Origin: Apophysomyces variabilis
Taxonomy: Eukaryota; Mucoromycota; Mucoromycetes; Mucorales; Mucoraceae
Direction: 5' to 3'
DNA: 64,000 nt
NCBI GenBank assembly: GCA_002749535.1
Contig: MZZL01000393.1
Coordinates: 383,103-447,102 of the forward strand
The notes beneath the pieces were generated by a model that had not been told where the DNA came from, ran no database searches, and saw nothing but the letters and a program-made list of their open reading frames with translations. Of the stretch, positions 45,939-57,926 are shown in pieces. How positions within the stretch are numbered: position 1 is the first letter of the stretch; each line of letters starts with the position of its first letter. The translations under genes and the position numbers were made by a program.

Positions 45939-47595
45939 GAAAATAGGAATTCTTTGACCCCCTCCTCCATCCTGCTCTCCTTACTTTTCTTTTCACTCAT
46001 CTTCTTCACTCCACATCATGCCGTTTTTTTCCCCAGTCTCTCTTAAACGGTGCCATAGCCAACCCTTTCCCCCCGAAAGTAACCCCTTGAATCTAGACAT
46101 CTCCATCTATTTCTCTCTCTCTCTTCGCTCGACGTAGACCATCAAAAGAAAAAGAAATGAAGAATAGAACGGCAACACGCCTTAGCAAAAGCAAATGCAA
46201 CCTATACATCTTCGTAACACAAACACTAAACTGATCTTGGAAAGCGCATAACAATTACCATACTAACGAATGTTTGGCAATGCATCTTCTTTTTTTTTTT
46301 TATTTTTGATTTAAGGATGTCCAATTGACATGAGCGAATAAAGTATATCAACACTGTATGGGGTAATATATGCCAACTCTCTTTCCATGAACGTGAGAAA
46401 CATGACTTGCTATGAAGCATCCGTATTTCAAGATAGATACAGTAAGGTTTAAGTTTTACTTTGATAGAAATTGGGATGTAGATAACATAGGATTCGGTGT
46501 GCATGTTTCAAACCTAAACTGTATCATGTTCCTCAAGGAACAATTGGCTGCATAGCACACCTATCTTTCCTTTTCGTTCAATGAAGCGGTATATTCCACG
46601 TTTCCAATTCTTTGCTGATCCTTCTGTTAGTCAAAGCACGTTTTTCTTGCTGGAGTATTTGTTGATAGGCTCCTCGGTACCACTGTGATAAAATCTTGCT
46701 TCAATGCACCATCATGTGCTAACATCCTCGTTTGACTTGGGGTTAGAGTCAGACTCAACAATAGTGGCCTTAAGGATTAGAAATGCTCTTTTGCTTTGTG
46801 ATATCAGGATGGACTTATCTAGAAAGGTCCACTCCATGGCTTCTCCTAAGAAACAGCTTTTGATACATAACGCAATAACTGTAAATATTTTGAAGCGACG
46901 TCGTATTTTTCATACTATATTCTGAAACGTTTGTCTTTCATGATTGAGCAATTCAATCAATGGTCAAACATAACAAAATTGAGAAACAACTATACATGTC
47001 AGTATATATCAAGTCTATCATATTCTAAATGAACAACGTGCTTATGGCCTATGCATGTTTGTTTGCAAAGGGAAGATGTCATGATAAATCTTCAGGTTGA
47101 TCACTAGCAAAAGGATACCCATTGTGCTGGCCTATTAACAACGAAAATATTATCTTCTAAGCCCAAGATCATGACATCTACTCTAGAAAAATCGGTTATT
47201 TCTAGCGCATTGGCCTCTTTATTTTCTTTGTGACAGTACGAAAGTGACTTCAAGTTCAGCCCTAACCGCAAAAGGTTAAAAGTATGTTTGGTTCTATTTG
47301 CAATTCAACTTGACAACAACAAACAAGTACAATGAAACAGATAGACCCGACTTTGTATCGGATAAAAATTCACAGCAAAAAGGTTCTGTATAAGAAAGAA
47401 AAAGCAAGCTCATATAGAGGTATTTAAATTCAGAATGTACAGTATAAGAGAAAACAAGATATACATATATATATAAGGATAGGAAGAGTGAGAACGTTTG
47501 TGTGTGAGAGAGAGATCTTACTACTCTTGGGGAACAAAGCAAGGTAAGGGGAAGGATATTTTGAAGCATAATCCTGGTATTATGTGGGTCATCTG
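45939..47595. other. convergent intergenic spacer
   Basis: I see no supported gene in this 1.65-kb spacer between the RGS and KH genes. A C/T-rich stretch follows the RGS stop (about 45955-46130). Confidence 0.5.
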
Positions 47596-48475
47596 TCATC
47601 GGCTGTGGGGAATATCATCAAGCCATTGGCTATGGTTGAACCCGTCAGGACAAAAATCATCATGCCACTGATCATCTTGCAATTCGTCGGGACAGAAAAC
47701 CATATCCCATTCATTGGCAACCCATTCTGTCCCAATACATGGATCTTCTTCCTCTTCCTTTTCTTTATCGTTCTCTTCGTCATCGAAAGAACAAGGATTT
47801 TCAGCAATGTGTGGTACATAATATATGTTGCGTGGCGAAAATGCCTCTCGACGGTTCTTGAGAAAACAATCCCCGATCATGCGGATGGCTTCCTCGAATC
47901 CATCCAATCTTTGAGGATCCAGTCGCTCGATGGACACCTGCAGTACTTGTTCGGTCGTGTTGGGGAGGACATCTTTTTTGAGGAAAAGCGTAGCACCAGT
48001 GAGCTTGGCGATTTCACCCAAACAACATTGAGCCCGATAACGGGATCCGTCTGGTCGTGTCAACACTCGTGTGGATCGAAGCTTGGATGATAGAGCAAGC
48101 GGGATCAATAAATTTACACCAAGTTGCTATCGAACTCATGTCAAAAAGAAAGGAAAAAGAAGAGCAAAATGCTTTCATTGCTTTTACCTCGCCGTAGTTC
48201 AGACGGTGTCCGCCACCGAATAACAGAACCATGGCTTCTCTCCATACACGCGAAACATTGTCCAGTCTTCCAACTACACTAACTAACCGACCGAACTCGT
48301 CTTCTTCCGAATGAAAGTTCAACCGTACCCGATACTTCTCTTGAATATGAAACTGAACAGATCTTTGGATGCCTATGAGTGCACCAGCCCTTCTGTAAGG
48401 TAGTAAAGCGCGCATGGTAACAGGGCTACCCTCTGTATCATCTGCTATGAGTTGCAGGAATCGATCAATGTGCAT
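47596..48475 (-). CDS. KH-domain RNA-binding protein
   Basis: This is a predicted RNA-binding protein with two KH domains. Exons are 48475-48188 and 48126-47596, giving 272 residues. KH1 (about residues 17-85) reads TMRALLPYRRAGALIGIQRS with IQEKYRVRLNF; the GxxG loop is represented by GIQR-type sequence. KH2 (about 100-190) reads NLLIPLALSSKLRS, then CLGEIAKLTGATLFLKKDVL and VSIERLDPQRLDGFEEAIRM. The C-terminus is strongly acidic (DDEENDKEKEEEEDP) and ends in an Asp/Trp-rich segment. It resembles fungal PCBP-like KH proteins (Hek2/Khd1, Pbp2) but is shorter, so I give no gene name. The start ATG at 48475 opens directly into the first domain. Confidence 0.75.
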
Positions 48476-48866
48476 GAAGATGAATCAACCACGATCTAAT
48501 CGTGTAGACAAAGAAATAAGTGAATGTTAAAGCAGCTTTGGTCGCCGGTGTTCCTTGCAGAGGCCTGTTGAGTTTTAAACTTCGGCGTCACAGAATGTAA
48601 AACATGAACGCGCCTCGCCTTAACCTAAACGTTACTGTTGTATCTTGTATTGTTTATTGTATGCTATTTTACACTAATCTGAATGTATTTTGCATTTATG
48701 GAAGGGTTAAGTTGCGCTAAAAAGTATATTAACAGATCGGTTATGTGGAAAGTGAATTTTACTTACATGAACTTGATCTTCCAGTACACACAAAATTTCA
48801 TCCGAGTAGCATAACAAATGCATCCATGGCTAATAAATGGAATGCTGTGCTGGTGTCTTTACTTAC
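48476..48866. other. short spacer
   Basis: Nothing is recognised between the KH gene start and the unidentified spliced unit to its right. Confidence 0.45.
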
Positions 48867-49206
48867 CCTCATAGGGGCCTGCTGGGAGGCGGAAGGGGTT
48901 TTCTACGAGCGGGTGGTTTTCATTTAACGCACCGCAGAGGACTGGAAAGCAGAAGAGAATGAATAACACTGTGAATAAATAGACAAGATTTCTTTTTCAC
49001 TTACCGAGTGGAGCACAGGGAGCTTACTCACACAACCAAGGTGGTTCGGGATAGAGGTCATACAGGCTAAAGCATACACAAGAGGGACATCAATCAATCA
49101 TTCTGTACATAAACTCAATGCGAAGTACATACCGGGGATGTTTGTGGAGAACTGAGCCAAAGAGTCAAAAAGGTATTGTCGCTTCGCTTTTATATTGTTT
49201 GGGTCA
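48867..49206 (-). other. possible unidentified multi-exon gene
   Basis: Three good intron signals occur in a row on the minus strand: donors GTATGT (49132), GTGAGT (49031) and GTAAGT (48866), with acceptors CTTTAG (49067) and TTCCAG (48942). Joining exons 49151-49133, 49066-49032 and 48941-48867 in phase gives a peptide containing LYDLYPEPPWL and GALNENHPLVENPFRLPAGP, which looks like real protein. In another frame, exon 49206-49133 encodes PNNIKAKRQYLFDSLAQFST, which also looks coding and would end at a TAA near 48930. I cannot find the start or the final exon, and I do not recognise the family. Confidence 0.3.
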
Positions 49207-50287
49207 CTGAAACCAATAAAAGTGAGTCATTGACAGAGAAATTGATGGAGGTCTAATCAATGACAATGCCCGCACACAGATAAGACAATATTTTCCCCTC
49301 AGTCAATGGACTCAGTCTAATGGAAGGTCTGGGACAGAATGGAACGTATGTAGCATATATACCCTCTTCACTCGTTTGTATATTTCCGTGGTGCTATCAT
49401 GTCCATTTCCCTCATTTATGCCACCATATGCCACAAAAGTCCAGGCATATTCGTGTAACGCTTGGCCAGGGCGTAGTTCATGCGAAAGGACGCAATAGCA
49501 TTCTTATCTACTGAACCAACCGTATTCAGCCAGCTCCTTCCAGGCAAATTCCTAGACTATGTTTACTTTTCCGTCTGCTCTTTGTTCATCCCGTTCTATT
49601 GCAAAGGGCAATTGCCATCATGCACAGCGCGGGAATATTTTGCCTAAATACACCATTGGTTCTCTAAGTAGAGTTTCTATTCGGACATGATCTACAGTTT
49701 CTGCATGGTAAAGAATGTGCACTAGAAGTAAACGTGTTCCTGTAAACGTGAACTGTCCATCAATGGAGTACATCTTGGAGTTTGACAGATGGACATCGTT
49801 GCTTTTCGTAAGTAAATAATGAGATAACACTCAGCTCAAGTTAGTACCTTTGCTCCTTTAGTGCATAATTTCCGCGATTCTTCATCTTCGTTGAAATTTA
49901 GCGGGTTTTTCCTATTTCATGCGATCGGAGGTTGCCGAAACGGGAATATGCATTAAGAAGCACAGATGAAACAGTTGGAATCAGTCTTTCTTTGAAAACG
50001 ATCAGTACATCTGATTTGTCCATACGGCAAAGTAATGAAAGTGTGAAAATATACGTAGATTTCAAACAGGCTGCTGTTAATGACTGAATTAGTATGTGTT
50101 GCAATAATGTTTGAATTGGCTTCTAACGATATCAATGCAGTCTAAGTAAGTATTGTATATGTAATTTATAGCAGAAAAGATTGAAGACAAGAAGTACATT
50201 ATACTTAGTTAGCTGCACTCTTCATATGCTAAAAAGGGTGCTAACAAATTGGCTCATGTATATGTAAAATGAGCCTCTTTGCTTTTT
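49207..50287. other. intergenic, unresolved
   Basis: Minus-strand frames at about 49320-49500 and 49618-49830 look weakly coding (for example LRPGQALHEYAWTFVAYGGI) and might belong to the unidentified unit on the left. I could not assemble them into a gene. Confidence 0.35.
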
Positions 50288-51907
50288 TTATTTGTTTATT
50301 TCGGTCTTCTTTTTCTTGATATAAAGACAACCAATGTCAAGATATGCGCATATTTGTTGAATAACACTAAGAGTCAGGTGGGCATACTGGGCGGCAGCTA
50401 GGAAAAGGAAGGATCTGGCCACAGCGCGGTGATCGAGCGTGATCACACTAATCTCTCACGGTCAAACAAAGGACAAAGTATGCTATCGAGCTTACCTTTC
50501 TAACGATGGCTCCATATATGCCAAGAAACAGCCAGTAGCAAGTAGCAAATACACAGGATTATTCCAGAAGGGAAAATCCAATTTGCTAACATGCGCAATG
50601 ATCATTAAACCCACCTGATGTCCAAAGAGAAGACCAAGGAAAGGCATGAATAATGCCAAATGCTTATGTACCAATGAAGGCCACATACGCATCCATGTAT
50701 AGGCCAATAACGACATAAACGCAAAGGGGAATAATCCTGCCAGAGCCTTAACAACGGATCGATCGGGATGTGAATACTCAGTGGGTTGCAATTTGACAGA
50801 GATCACATTGATTAAACTATGCAAAAGTGGAAAACCAAGCGGATATGGATAAGCAATGGAAAAGATATCCACGTGTCCTTACGCTGCAACAATGTTAACG
50901 GCCAATACCAATGCTCCGATCAAGATGAGGATATGGTTTAGTTGCAATTCACCTGCAGTACGAGTCAAGGAATTGTATGACCAGTTCAAAGGAGCAATTT
51001 CCTGAAGACGAAGTACCCAGAAAGCCGGTCCTAGTATGCACGTAAGTTTATGCATCCTGAACAAACAACGGGTCATCTTACCGAAAAGGCCAGAGATCAT
51101 CTGTATTGCAACCAACATCAACACTCCCTCAACAGGTCCGCTAAAATAGCCTAGGTAAAGGACACCTGTGTGATATTCTTCCCAAGTAGACAGATAAAAG
51201 TTTCCCAGACTAGCAAACAGTGAAACCACTGTCCACCAACTCTGACCGAGATAAGTAGCCGAAGCCCAAGTGAGACAACCCAAAGTTGTGTTCAATGCAT
51301 CACAACCTGTTGGGCAAATGGATTCAATGAATATTTTACGCACACGTACATAGACGCACGCTACCAGCCCTGCCCCAGCCGCCCTTCACGCAGAGGTGCA
51401 CACATATACCATTTTGTAACCTTACCATGATCAAAAAGCTCACCCAGGGGTCCGGATGCACCTGTCCGACGAGCCTGCTTTCCATCGATAGCATCCAACG
51501 ACTGATACGTAAAAAGACCAATCCCAAATCTGAAAGGAGAAAAAAAAAGATAGATCAGTCAGTGTTGAGCAAAACAATAGGTGTCACTTCATACGTGTAA
51601 TATACCCAGTTAGGACATGGTCCCAGTTCGGTGGAGTAGTAAAACAAGGTGGCAACATTAAAGAGAATGCAGATCAGACCCAGTAATGTAATCATATTAG
51701 GCCTGATAAGTTTGAACATGAGGACATGGTAAGTGGATCGGTTGAATTGTTTTTTTATTAGAGAACTTACGCCACCCATAGAGGGAAGATCTTTACGAGG
51801 GCATTCCAATAAGGGGTCAAGATATGGCGCGATACAAGCGACTTGTCGACACCTCCATACTTGTAGCGATGTAAGTTGGGCAGGCTTTCAGTCGGAATGT
51901 AGGGCAT
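50288..51907 (-). CDS. EPT1: ethanolamine/choline phosphotransferase
   Basis: This integral membrane enzyme transfers phosphoethanolamine (or phosphocholine) from its CDP form to diacylglycerol, the last Kennedy step. Exons are 51907-51771, 51702-51595, 51529-51426, 51306-51082, 51030-50883, 50816-50496 and 50414-50288, giving 389 residues (yeast Ept1 and Cpt1 have about 390). The CDP-alcohol phosphotransferase signature D-G-x2-A-R-x8-G-x3-D-x3-D is complete in [20 protein letters not shown] with GCD following. The N-terminus [19 protein letters not shown] is typical. Several hydrophobic helices follow, and the C-terminus is Lys-rich ([11 protein letters not shown]). I chose ATG 51907 over an in-frame ATG at 51967 because family members begin there. 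Sequence alone does not separate ethanolamine from choline preference. The upstream-step gene ECT1 lies about 18 kb away on the same strand. Confidence 0.93.
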
Positions 51908-54348
51908 ATTCCAGGTCACGAAGAGCAAAGAAGCGAATGGAAAGGGGGAAAAAGAGCCAAAAGACATTTAATTTACCTTGCGGCTTTTGAATCTTGATCG
52001 CTCGGTTTGGGGTAAAAAAAAAAGAACCAAGAGAGCATGAGTGAAGCAGACGTCTGCTGATGCATAGGTATTCTTTAATGATGGGTACAAAATATTCGAA
52101 TCTCTACTGATCTGTCAAGTGAGGATTCTGTGATTCACTGGAGATTAAAGGGGGTCCAAGGACCAAACAAAACACGCTTAACAGCCCGGGGATCGGATGA
52201 CCATCCGGAGAAAAAAGGCAGGTCCATCGGCTGATGGTGACACCATTGGCTCGTAGCACGTGTGAATTACACACTGTGCAAATTGGTATTGGGGAGATTT
52301 TCCTCTCTCTGTGTAAATTACCTAGATATGGTCTTTTCTTTCGATGCATCATCTGTCACCAGCCTTTGTCAACATTAGAGATCACCATGCGCCGGTTACG
52401 ACAGCTTGTAGCAAATGACACCCGATCGAAAAGCTGCTTACAGCTCGTGCTATTGGAAAACCGAAAAGTTATCTAATTTGTCATAGTTTCAAATAAGAAA
52501 TGCTGCTATGGTTTAATAAATTTGATATGTGTGCTGTTTACATCTTCTAATGTCTCTCATTAACTCGGCTTGTGGATTTACCGCCAAGTAAAAGCCTCTT
52601 GCGATATGTCGATCATTTCCTATTTACAGTCGGCTGCGACAAAAACAGAAAACAACACAGGCTTTTCAGTGGTTTTGTTTTAAAACGATAGCCAATAGAG
52701 GTTTACTTCCTGTTTATCATTCGCGCAACATATGTAATCCCTTTTTATTTCCTTCGACCTGTCATTATCTAAGGGAATCAAACATAGTTAAATGACATCA
52801 GCTTGGTATTCAAAATACCCGTTTCTACGACTCACTATTTTCCACTTGCTCTAACCCTAGAAGAGCAGTTACAAAGTAAAAGGTTACCTCGTCTGCGGGA
52901 TGTGCACAAAGTGAGTTTAAGCTCTCTCGATGTGGCATGGCGATCCCCCTCTTTCTTTCTATTTCACCGTCACATTATGCTTGCTATTGGTGTTGCAGTT
53001 CGTCTCAAGTTGGTCCGTGGTCGCTTACCTAAGCGTTCATAAGATAACCAATGAATAGATTGTCTCTGTTGAGCCATTGTCTGCTGGTAACTTGAAAGAT
53101 GAGAAACACACGTGAAGATAATATAAAGAAGATTATGTCCCACGTCATGGTCAATCAACATTTTAGTTACTGTCAACGTTTCAATACGACACTACGAAAC
53201 GTTAAAATCAACTGTAGCAATCCGTTTGCTACGAGTTTCTCCATAAGATCGGTCGCGACGCGGGTGCTTATGGAGACGACAGCAAGTTTGGAATACACTT
53301 TTTGCCCGCAACGGTCTTTCAAAGTTCCGAAATAGGAAATAGAGTTGTCATTTTAAAGAGTGGAAAGAAGAAAAGTCAATAGGAAAAGAAACAAATCATG
53401 GCATACATATACATTAGGTCTTTCTCAGAATCATAAAGTAGGGTAGAGCAAATGATTGCTTTGTATCAGTGAAGATTAGAATGACTTTGGGAAGGAAAGA
53501 TGGAAGATGTGGAAGTGTGTCTTTCCGATGGTGAGCTAAGCGTTGACAAAGCTGCTCGTGTATGTAACTGACATGCGCTTACTATGTATATACTACTTTC
53601 CTATTCCTTTTTTTCCCGAGAACATACGACACGTTCCCCCCTCCCTGACAGAAGGTACTTCCGGACTTTTATGATTGTACATTCAGCAAGTCCGCTCCAC
53701 AAAATCGTAGCAGTGTTACCTGCAATGCGCTTAAATCGAGTCTTTGCTCGTACCTAATCTTAGTGCTTAAATTTTAGTTCCCGTTATCAATAGTATCCTT
53801 GCAGCACATTCCTCTCTTATAATAAATATGCTTCTAAGATGTTCCGAAACTTAGACAAAACGATCTGTCGTAACCATCTTTGGTGTCTAGGCAACAGCCA
53901 ACTATTTACACGATTTGAATTAGACCCCGTTGTTCGGCTGCAATTGTGCCTGAGGGAAACTTATTCCAATCTGTACGACGATGGAATACAATGAGCACCA
54001 GAGTCCAATGGCGGACGTGTGTAGCCTATCACCCGGACTTAATCCGGAAAGTGCCATAAGAGATACATAAGTTGCAGTCGGACCCGTGTTTTTCTTTTAC
54101 TGTTGCTGGCTTCATAGGATTAGCATATGAAATCAGTAAGGTTCTTTCTTGGTGAGACAATAGGAACACAAAATACAAACTCAGATCAGGAACTGCTAAA
54201 AAAGAACCGTGTGGTGGACGAGGGGTTTTGCTTTGATTCTGACTCAACCGCTTTCTGGATGACCAGTTATAAATACCTCGCGATTCGAACATTTGGCAAG
54301 CTGACTTCTTTTACTCCTTCCTTGATATCTAAACATACTTATTCCACT
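51908..54348. other. intergenic; GPD1 promoter at right end
   Basis: No gene is supported here. Frames at 52104-52352 (minus) and 52803-53042 (plus) are short and unrecognised. The right end holds the GPD1 promoter with a TATA box. Confidence 0.45.
54268..54275 (+). promoter_or_regulatory. TATA box of GPD1
   Basis: TATAAATA at 54268-54275 lies about 75-80 bp before the GPD1 start codon at 54349. It also lies just after an in-frame upstream ATG (54259), which supports 54349 as the real start. Confidence 0.65.
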
Positions 54349-55606
54349 ATGGCGAAAGAGCGTGTCTCTCTTATTGGCTCCGGTAACTGGTAAGTTATCC
54401 CTTTCTGCTTTGTTATTTCCTTTCTTTTTTCCCCGAAAGACAACTTTGTCTAATACTTTTTGCTCTAAGGGGCTCGGCCGTTGGTAAGATCGTTGGCCAA
54501 AACGTCCTGAAATATCCTACCTTGTTTGAACCGGAGGTGCGCCAATGGGTCTTTGAAGAAGATTACAAAGGCGAAAAGCTAACGGATGTGATTAACCGTG
54601 AACATGAGAATCCTAAGTAAGGCAGGATTTTCAGTTTATTCCATCTTGTTTAACGTATGAACAAAGGTATCTTCCTGGTATTAAGTTCCCAAACAATGTC
54701 AAAGCCGTTCCTGATCTGATCGAGGCGTGCCAGGGCGCTTCTGTCCTTGTCTTCGTCTTACCCCATCAATTTGTGAGAGGCGTCTGTGACAAACTTAGCA
54801 ACAAAATTCCCAGCAACTGTAAAGCTATTTCACTCATCAAGGGTCTTGAGATCAAGCCTGATGGAGTGACATTGTTCTCGGAGGAAATCTCTCGCATGTT
54901 GGGAATCAATGTAGCAGCCCTGAGCGGTGCGAACATTGCGAATGAGGTTGCGGAGGAGAAGTTTTGTGAGACAACTATTGGATGTCGTTCCCCAGCCGAT
55001 GGCGAGATGTTCTTCAAGTTGTTCAACACTGAGTACTTTCGTGTTAATGTCATCCGGGATTATGTTGGCGTGGAGTTGTGTGGTGCACTCAAGAATATTG
55101 TTGCTGTTGGTGCAGGACTTTCAGACGGTTTAGGGTAAGTGTTGGGGGAGAAAGAGAAAAAAAATCCCAAGGCAAGGATTGTTGGGGTTTGGATCACGTT
55201 GGATTGACATGTTCATTCTCTATGCAGTTATGGAAGTAACACTAAAGCTGCCATTGTCCGTCTGGGATTGATGGAAATGCGAAAATTTGGACAGACCTTC
55301 TTCGGTAGCGTAGAGGACTCAACTTTCTTTGAATCATGTGGTGTAGCTGACTTGATTACCACTTGTTCCGGTGGACGTAATCGTAAGGTGGCCGAAGCAT
55401 TTGCAAAGACTGGCAAGCCGATTGACGAACTAGAACGTGATATGCTTCATGGTCAAAAGCTCCAGGGCACATTAACTGCCATGGAAGTACACCAGTTCCT
55501 TGCCCCTCGCAATATGACGGCTGAATTCCCTCTATTTGAAACAGTCTATCGCATCATTTATGAAGGCGCTCCTGTCGAGTCCATTGTCCGCGATATTTGC
55601 ATCTAG
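54349..55606 (+). CDS. GPD1: NAD+-dependent glycerol-3-phosphate dehydrogenase
   Basis: This cytosolic enzyme reduces dihydroxyacetone phosphate to glycerol-3-phosphate, feeding glycerol (osmolyte) and glycerolipid synthesis. Exons are 54349-54389, 54470-54616, 54667-55134 and 55228-55606, giving 344 residues. The Rossmann motif is [19 protein letters not shown]. The catalytic region includes [26 protein letters not shown] and the substrate lysine in [13 protein letters not shown], then [20 protein letters not shown]. Length and the whole order match eukaryotic Gpd1. The upstream in-frame ATG (54259) would add a basic N-terminal stretch but lies before the TATA box. Glycerol-3-phosphate is the backbone precursor for the lipids made by the nearby EPT1. 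It converges with the membrane-protein gene, 141 bp between stops. Confidence 0.96.
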
Positions 55607-55747
55607 ATTCAACCTTCCAGTTTTTATTCTTTGCATCTTGCTTTTTTGTACATAAAACATTCAATAGAAAGTACGAACCCCCTTGTTCATCTTTTTTTTT
55701 TATTTCAAATATAAATATAACAGAAAAAACAAGCATGAAGACGTATT

Positions 55748-57926
55748 TCATTGATCGAGTACTAAATGGGCATGATGCTCCATTAAATATGCCCACGAAT
55801 TATATGCAGCCATGACTCCTTCCGTCCATCGATCCCACAGGCGGTCCATAGAGGATGAACTCTCGCTTGGGCAAGCGGTACCTGTTTCTGACCTTATCGA
55901 TGTTGTGGCTGAGGTTTTTGTGGTCTCTACTGAAATATGGGCTTTTGAAGGTTTCAATCTAGGTTGGCAGAAATTTGAAGAAAACATGATAGGACTTCCA
56001 ACAACATGGTCGATTCCTGGTATGTTAACATCCACTTGAAAAGAAGAAGATTGGTCACAAAAAGGCAACTGGAGGCCGAATTGATAATAGCCTTCTGTGT
56101 CCTTCGCGATCGTAACAGACTGATTGCTTACCGTCACCATAGGAGGCATGGGTGGCCAACGTAACTGTTGTTGTGGATCCCGGACCTCAAGAACAAAAGA
56201 CATGTTCGGAGCTATCATGGTCAGGGAAGCAGACCACGGATGGTGGTCATGTCGTTGGTCTGTCGCAAAATGAGACGACAATTGCAAAAACCACCAACTC
56301 AAAGCAAAGATGATAGCAAGCAAAATCATCCGATGGCAACAGGGCACAATCGACGACCACCACCGCCGCTCCATGATACCATCGTTCGGCAAGACATCCT
56401 CGGATTCCTGCATACGAATCATGCTTCGGACCTTCTCTCTATTCAGCGCTCGTCGGCGAGATTTCTTCAATATGTCATAAACAGAATGTTTATGCATGGC
56501 TAGGAATTGGTGAATGGTTAAGATTTGGTAAGGTGCCGCAGGTGCTGCACTAGAAATGGCCCATTCTTGCCCTAGCCGTTGCTCAATGGTGTAATCCATT
56601 TTGGCAGTGGCTTTCCTGCTTCCTCTAAATTTCTGGAAAGATGGTTGACCCACTTCTAAATCCGTAATGTCAATGGAACGGATTTTGTACTGCGCAAATA
56701 AGTCTGCTAAGCGACAACTTCGCTCAAATGTGGTATAGGTAATTGCCGTCGTTGTCGTTGACGGAGGTTCAGTTACAGTGTTGGACGATCGGCGCAAAGC
56801 GGATGGGATGGATGAAAGTATAGGCAAAATAGGAACCCCCATTTTCTTCAAACGCCATAACATGATCATATCCTCCTTTATATATCGCTGCTCAAGCTCT
56901 TCGCGCTTGGGTGTGCTGCCATTGTAGAAGTAAACGCATAGATCGATGCCATTTGCAGTCTTATCAGGATAGACAAACCCATCAAATTCGCTGCTGGGTG
57001 GTTCAACCCAAATAGAAGGATCATCGCATGCTGACTCGCACAATTTCCAGACATAGTTTTCGATCATCTTGGGTGATTTTTCGCCCACAGGTGTGGACCA
57101 GCTAAAATCAGCCTCGATGATGGAAATACCGCAGTCTTCATACGTCTCTGTAGGATGCTCGTCTTCGTCAGGTACAAGACTCATAAGCAACAAATGATGC
57201 TTTCTTTCTCTGAACAAAGACTGAGGAGAAAAGAACAGCCCCTTGCCATCACCGTTTAATGCCTCTGACAGTCCTTCTGAGAGCTTGGTCAGAAATAAGC
57301 GCTTATCCTTTTCCGTTGCTGCGCCCATATAGAGAACTCTGAATATCGTAGGCAATTCAAACTGTTGGGTACTGTTCAAATGCATATGGTCCGTGTTTGC
57401 AATTTTCTCTTGCTCTTCGATGGCAGTCATCTGTTGCTCTAAGTCTTTTTGCTCATTTAACAACGCCATTAGCGTCTCTGATCCGACTCCATCCTCTGAT
57501 ATAGCTAGCTCGATGGACTCGCTGGCTAATGAATCTACTGATGTGGGTTGAGAACTGGAAATAATCTCATTTTCTTGAAGTGCTTCATCGAGCGAGGTAT
57601 AATCGACCACACTTTTCCCGACACTGGAAGGCTCATCATATTCATGGCTCTTGCGCTGTGAATTGGTAGGAAAGGATGCACCCATATCATATAATCTTTT
57701 TCGATTTGTACACTGAGATCGTCTATTCAAACTTGGCGTTGATCTGGCATCTACTGCAAAATCGAAATAAGCAACCGTGCATCCACTGAAATCCCTTTTT
57801 GTTTGTTTGACAAAACATACCATTACCATTTGACTCGCTGTCACTTGGGACAGATGAAGACCGTGAGCTCGTTAGCATCGTAGGTTGATAAATATATAAA
57901 GAAAACTGAGATTTAGTGGTAGTCAT
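55748..57926 (-). CDS. unrecognised single-pass membrane protein
   Basis: I do not recognise this protein. Exons are 57926-57821 and 57753-55748, giving 703 residues. The first 170 residues are disordered, with a Glu/Gln-rich possible coiled coil (LLNEQKDLEQQMTAIEEQEK). Residues about 172-360 look like an alpha/beta domain: a first strand FRVLYMGAATEKDKRLFL in the place of a P-loop, an acidic strand CGISIIEADFSW, a hydrophobic strand IDLCVYFYNG and the strand GVPILPILSS. No GxxxxGK[ST] is visible, so if it derives from a GTPase it no longer has a Walker A. One membrane helix lies at about 511-528 (MILLAIIFALSWWFLQL). The remaining 170 residues carry several N-glycosylation sequons (NMS, NQS), suggesting a lumenal or outer side. 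The short first exon (to SNGN) splices in phase 1. Confidence 0.8.

Noticed and set aside
52803..53042. Plus-strand frame ending RLKLVRGRLPKRS that recalls a small basic ribosomal protein
   Set aside because: Upstream codons are unlike any known protein and no start or splice pattern could be settled.
54259..54348. In-frame upstream ATG that would give GPD1 a mitochondrial-like presequence
   Set aside because: The TATA box at 54268-54275 lies after this ATG, so transcripts should start downstream; the ATG at 54349 fits the family N-terminus.
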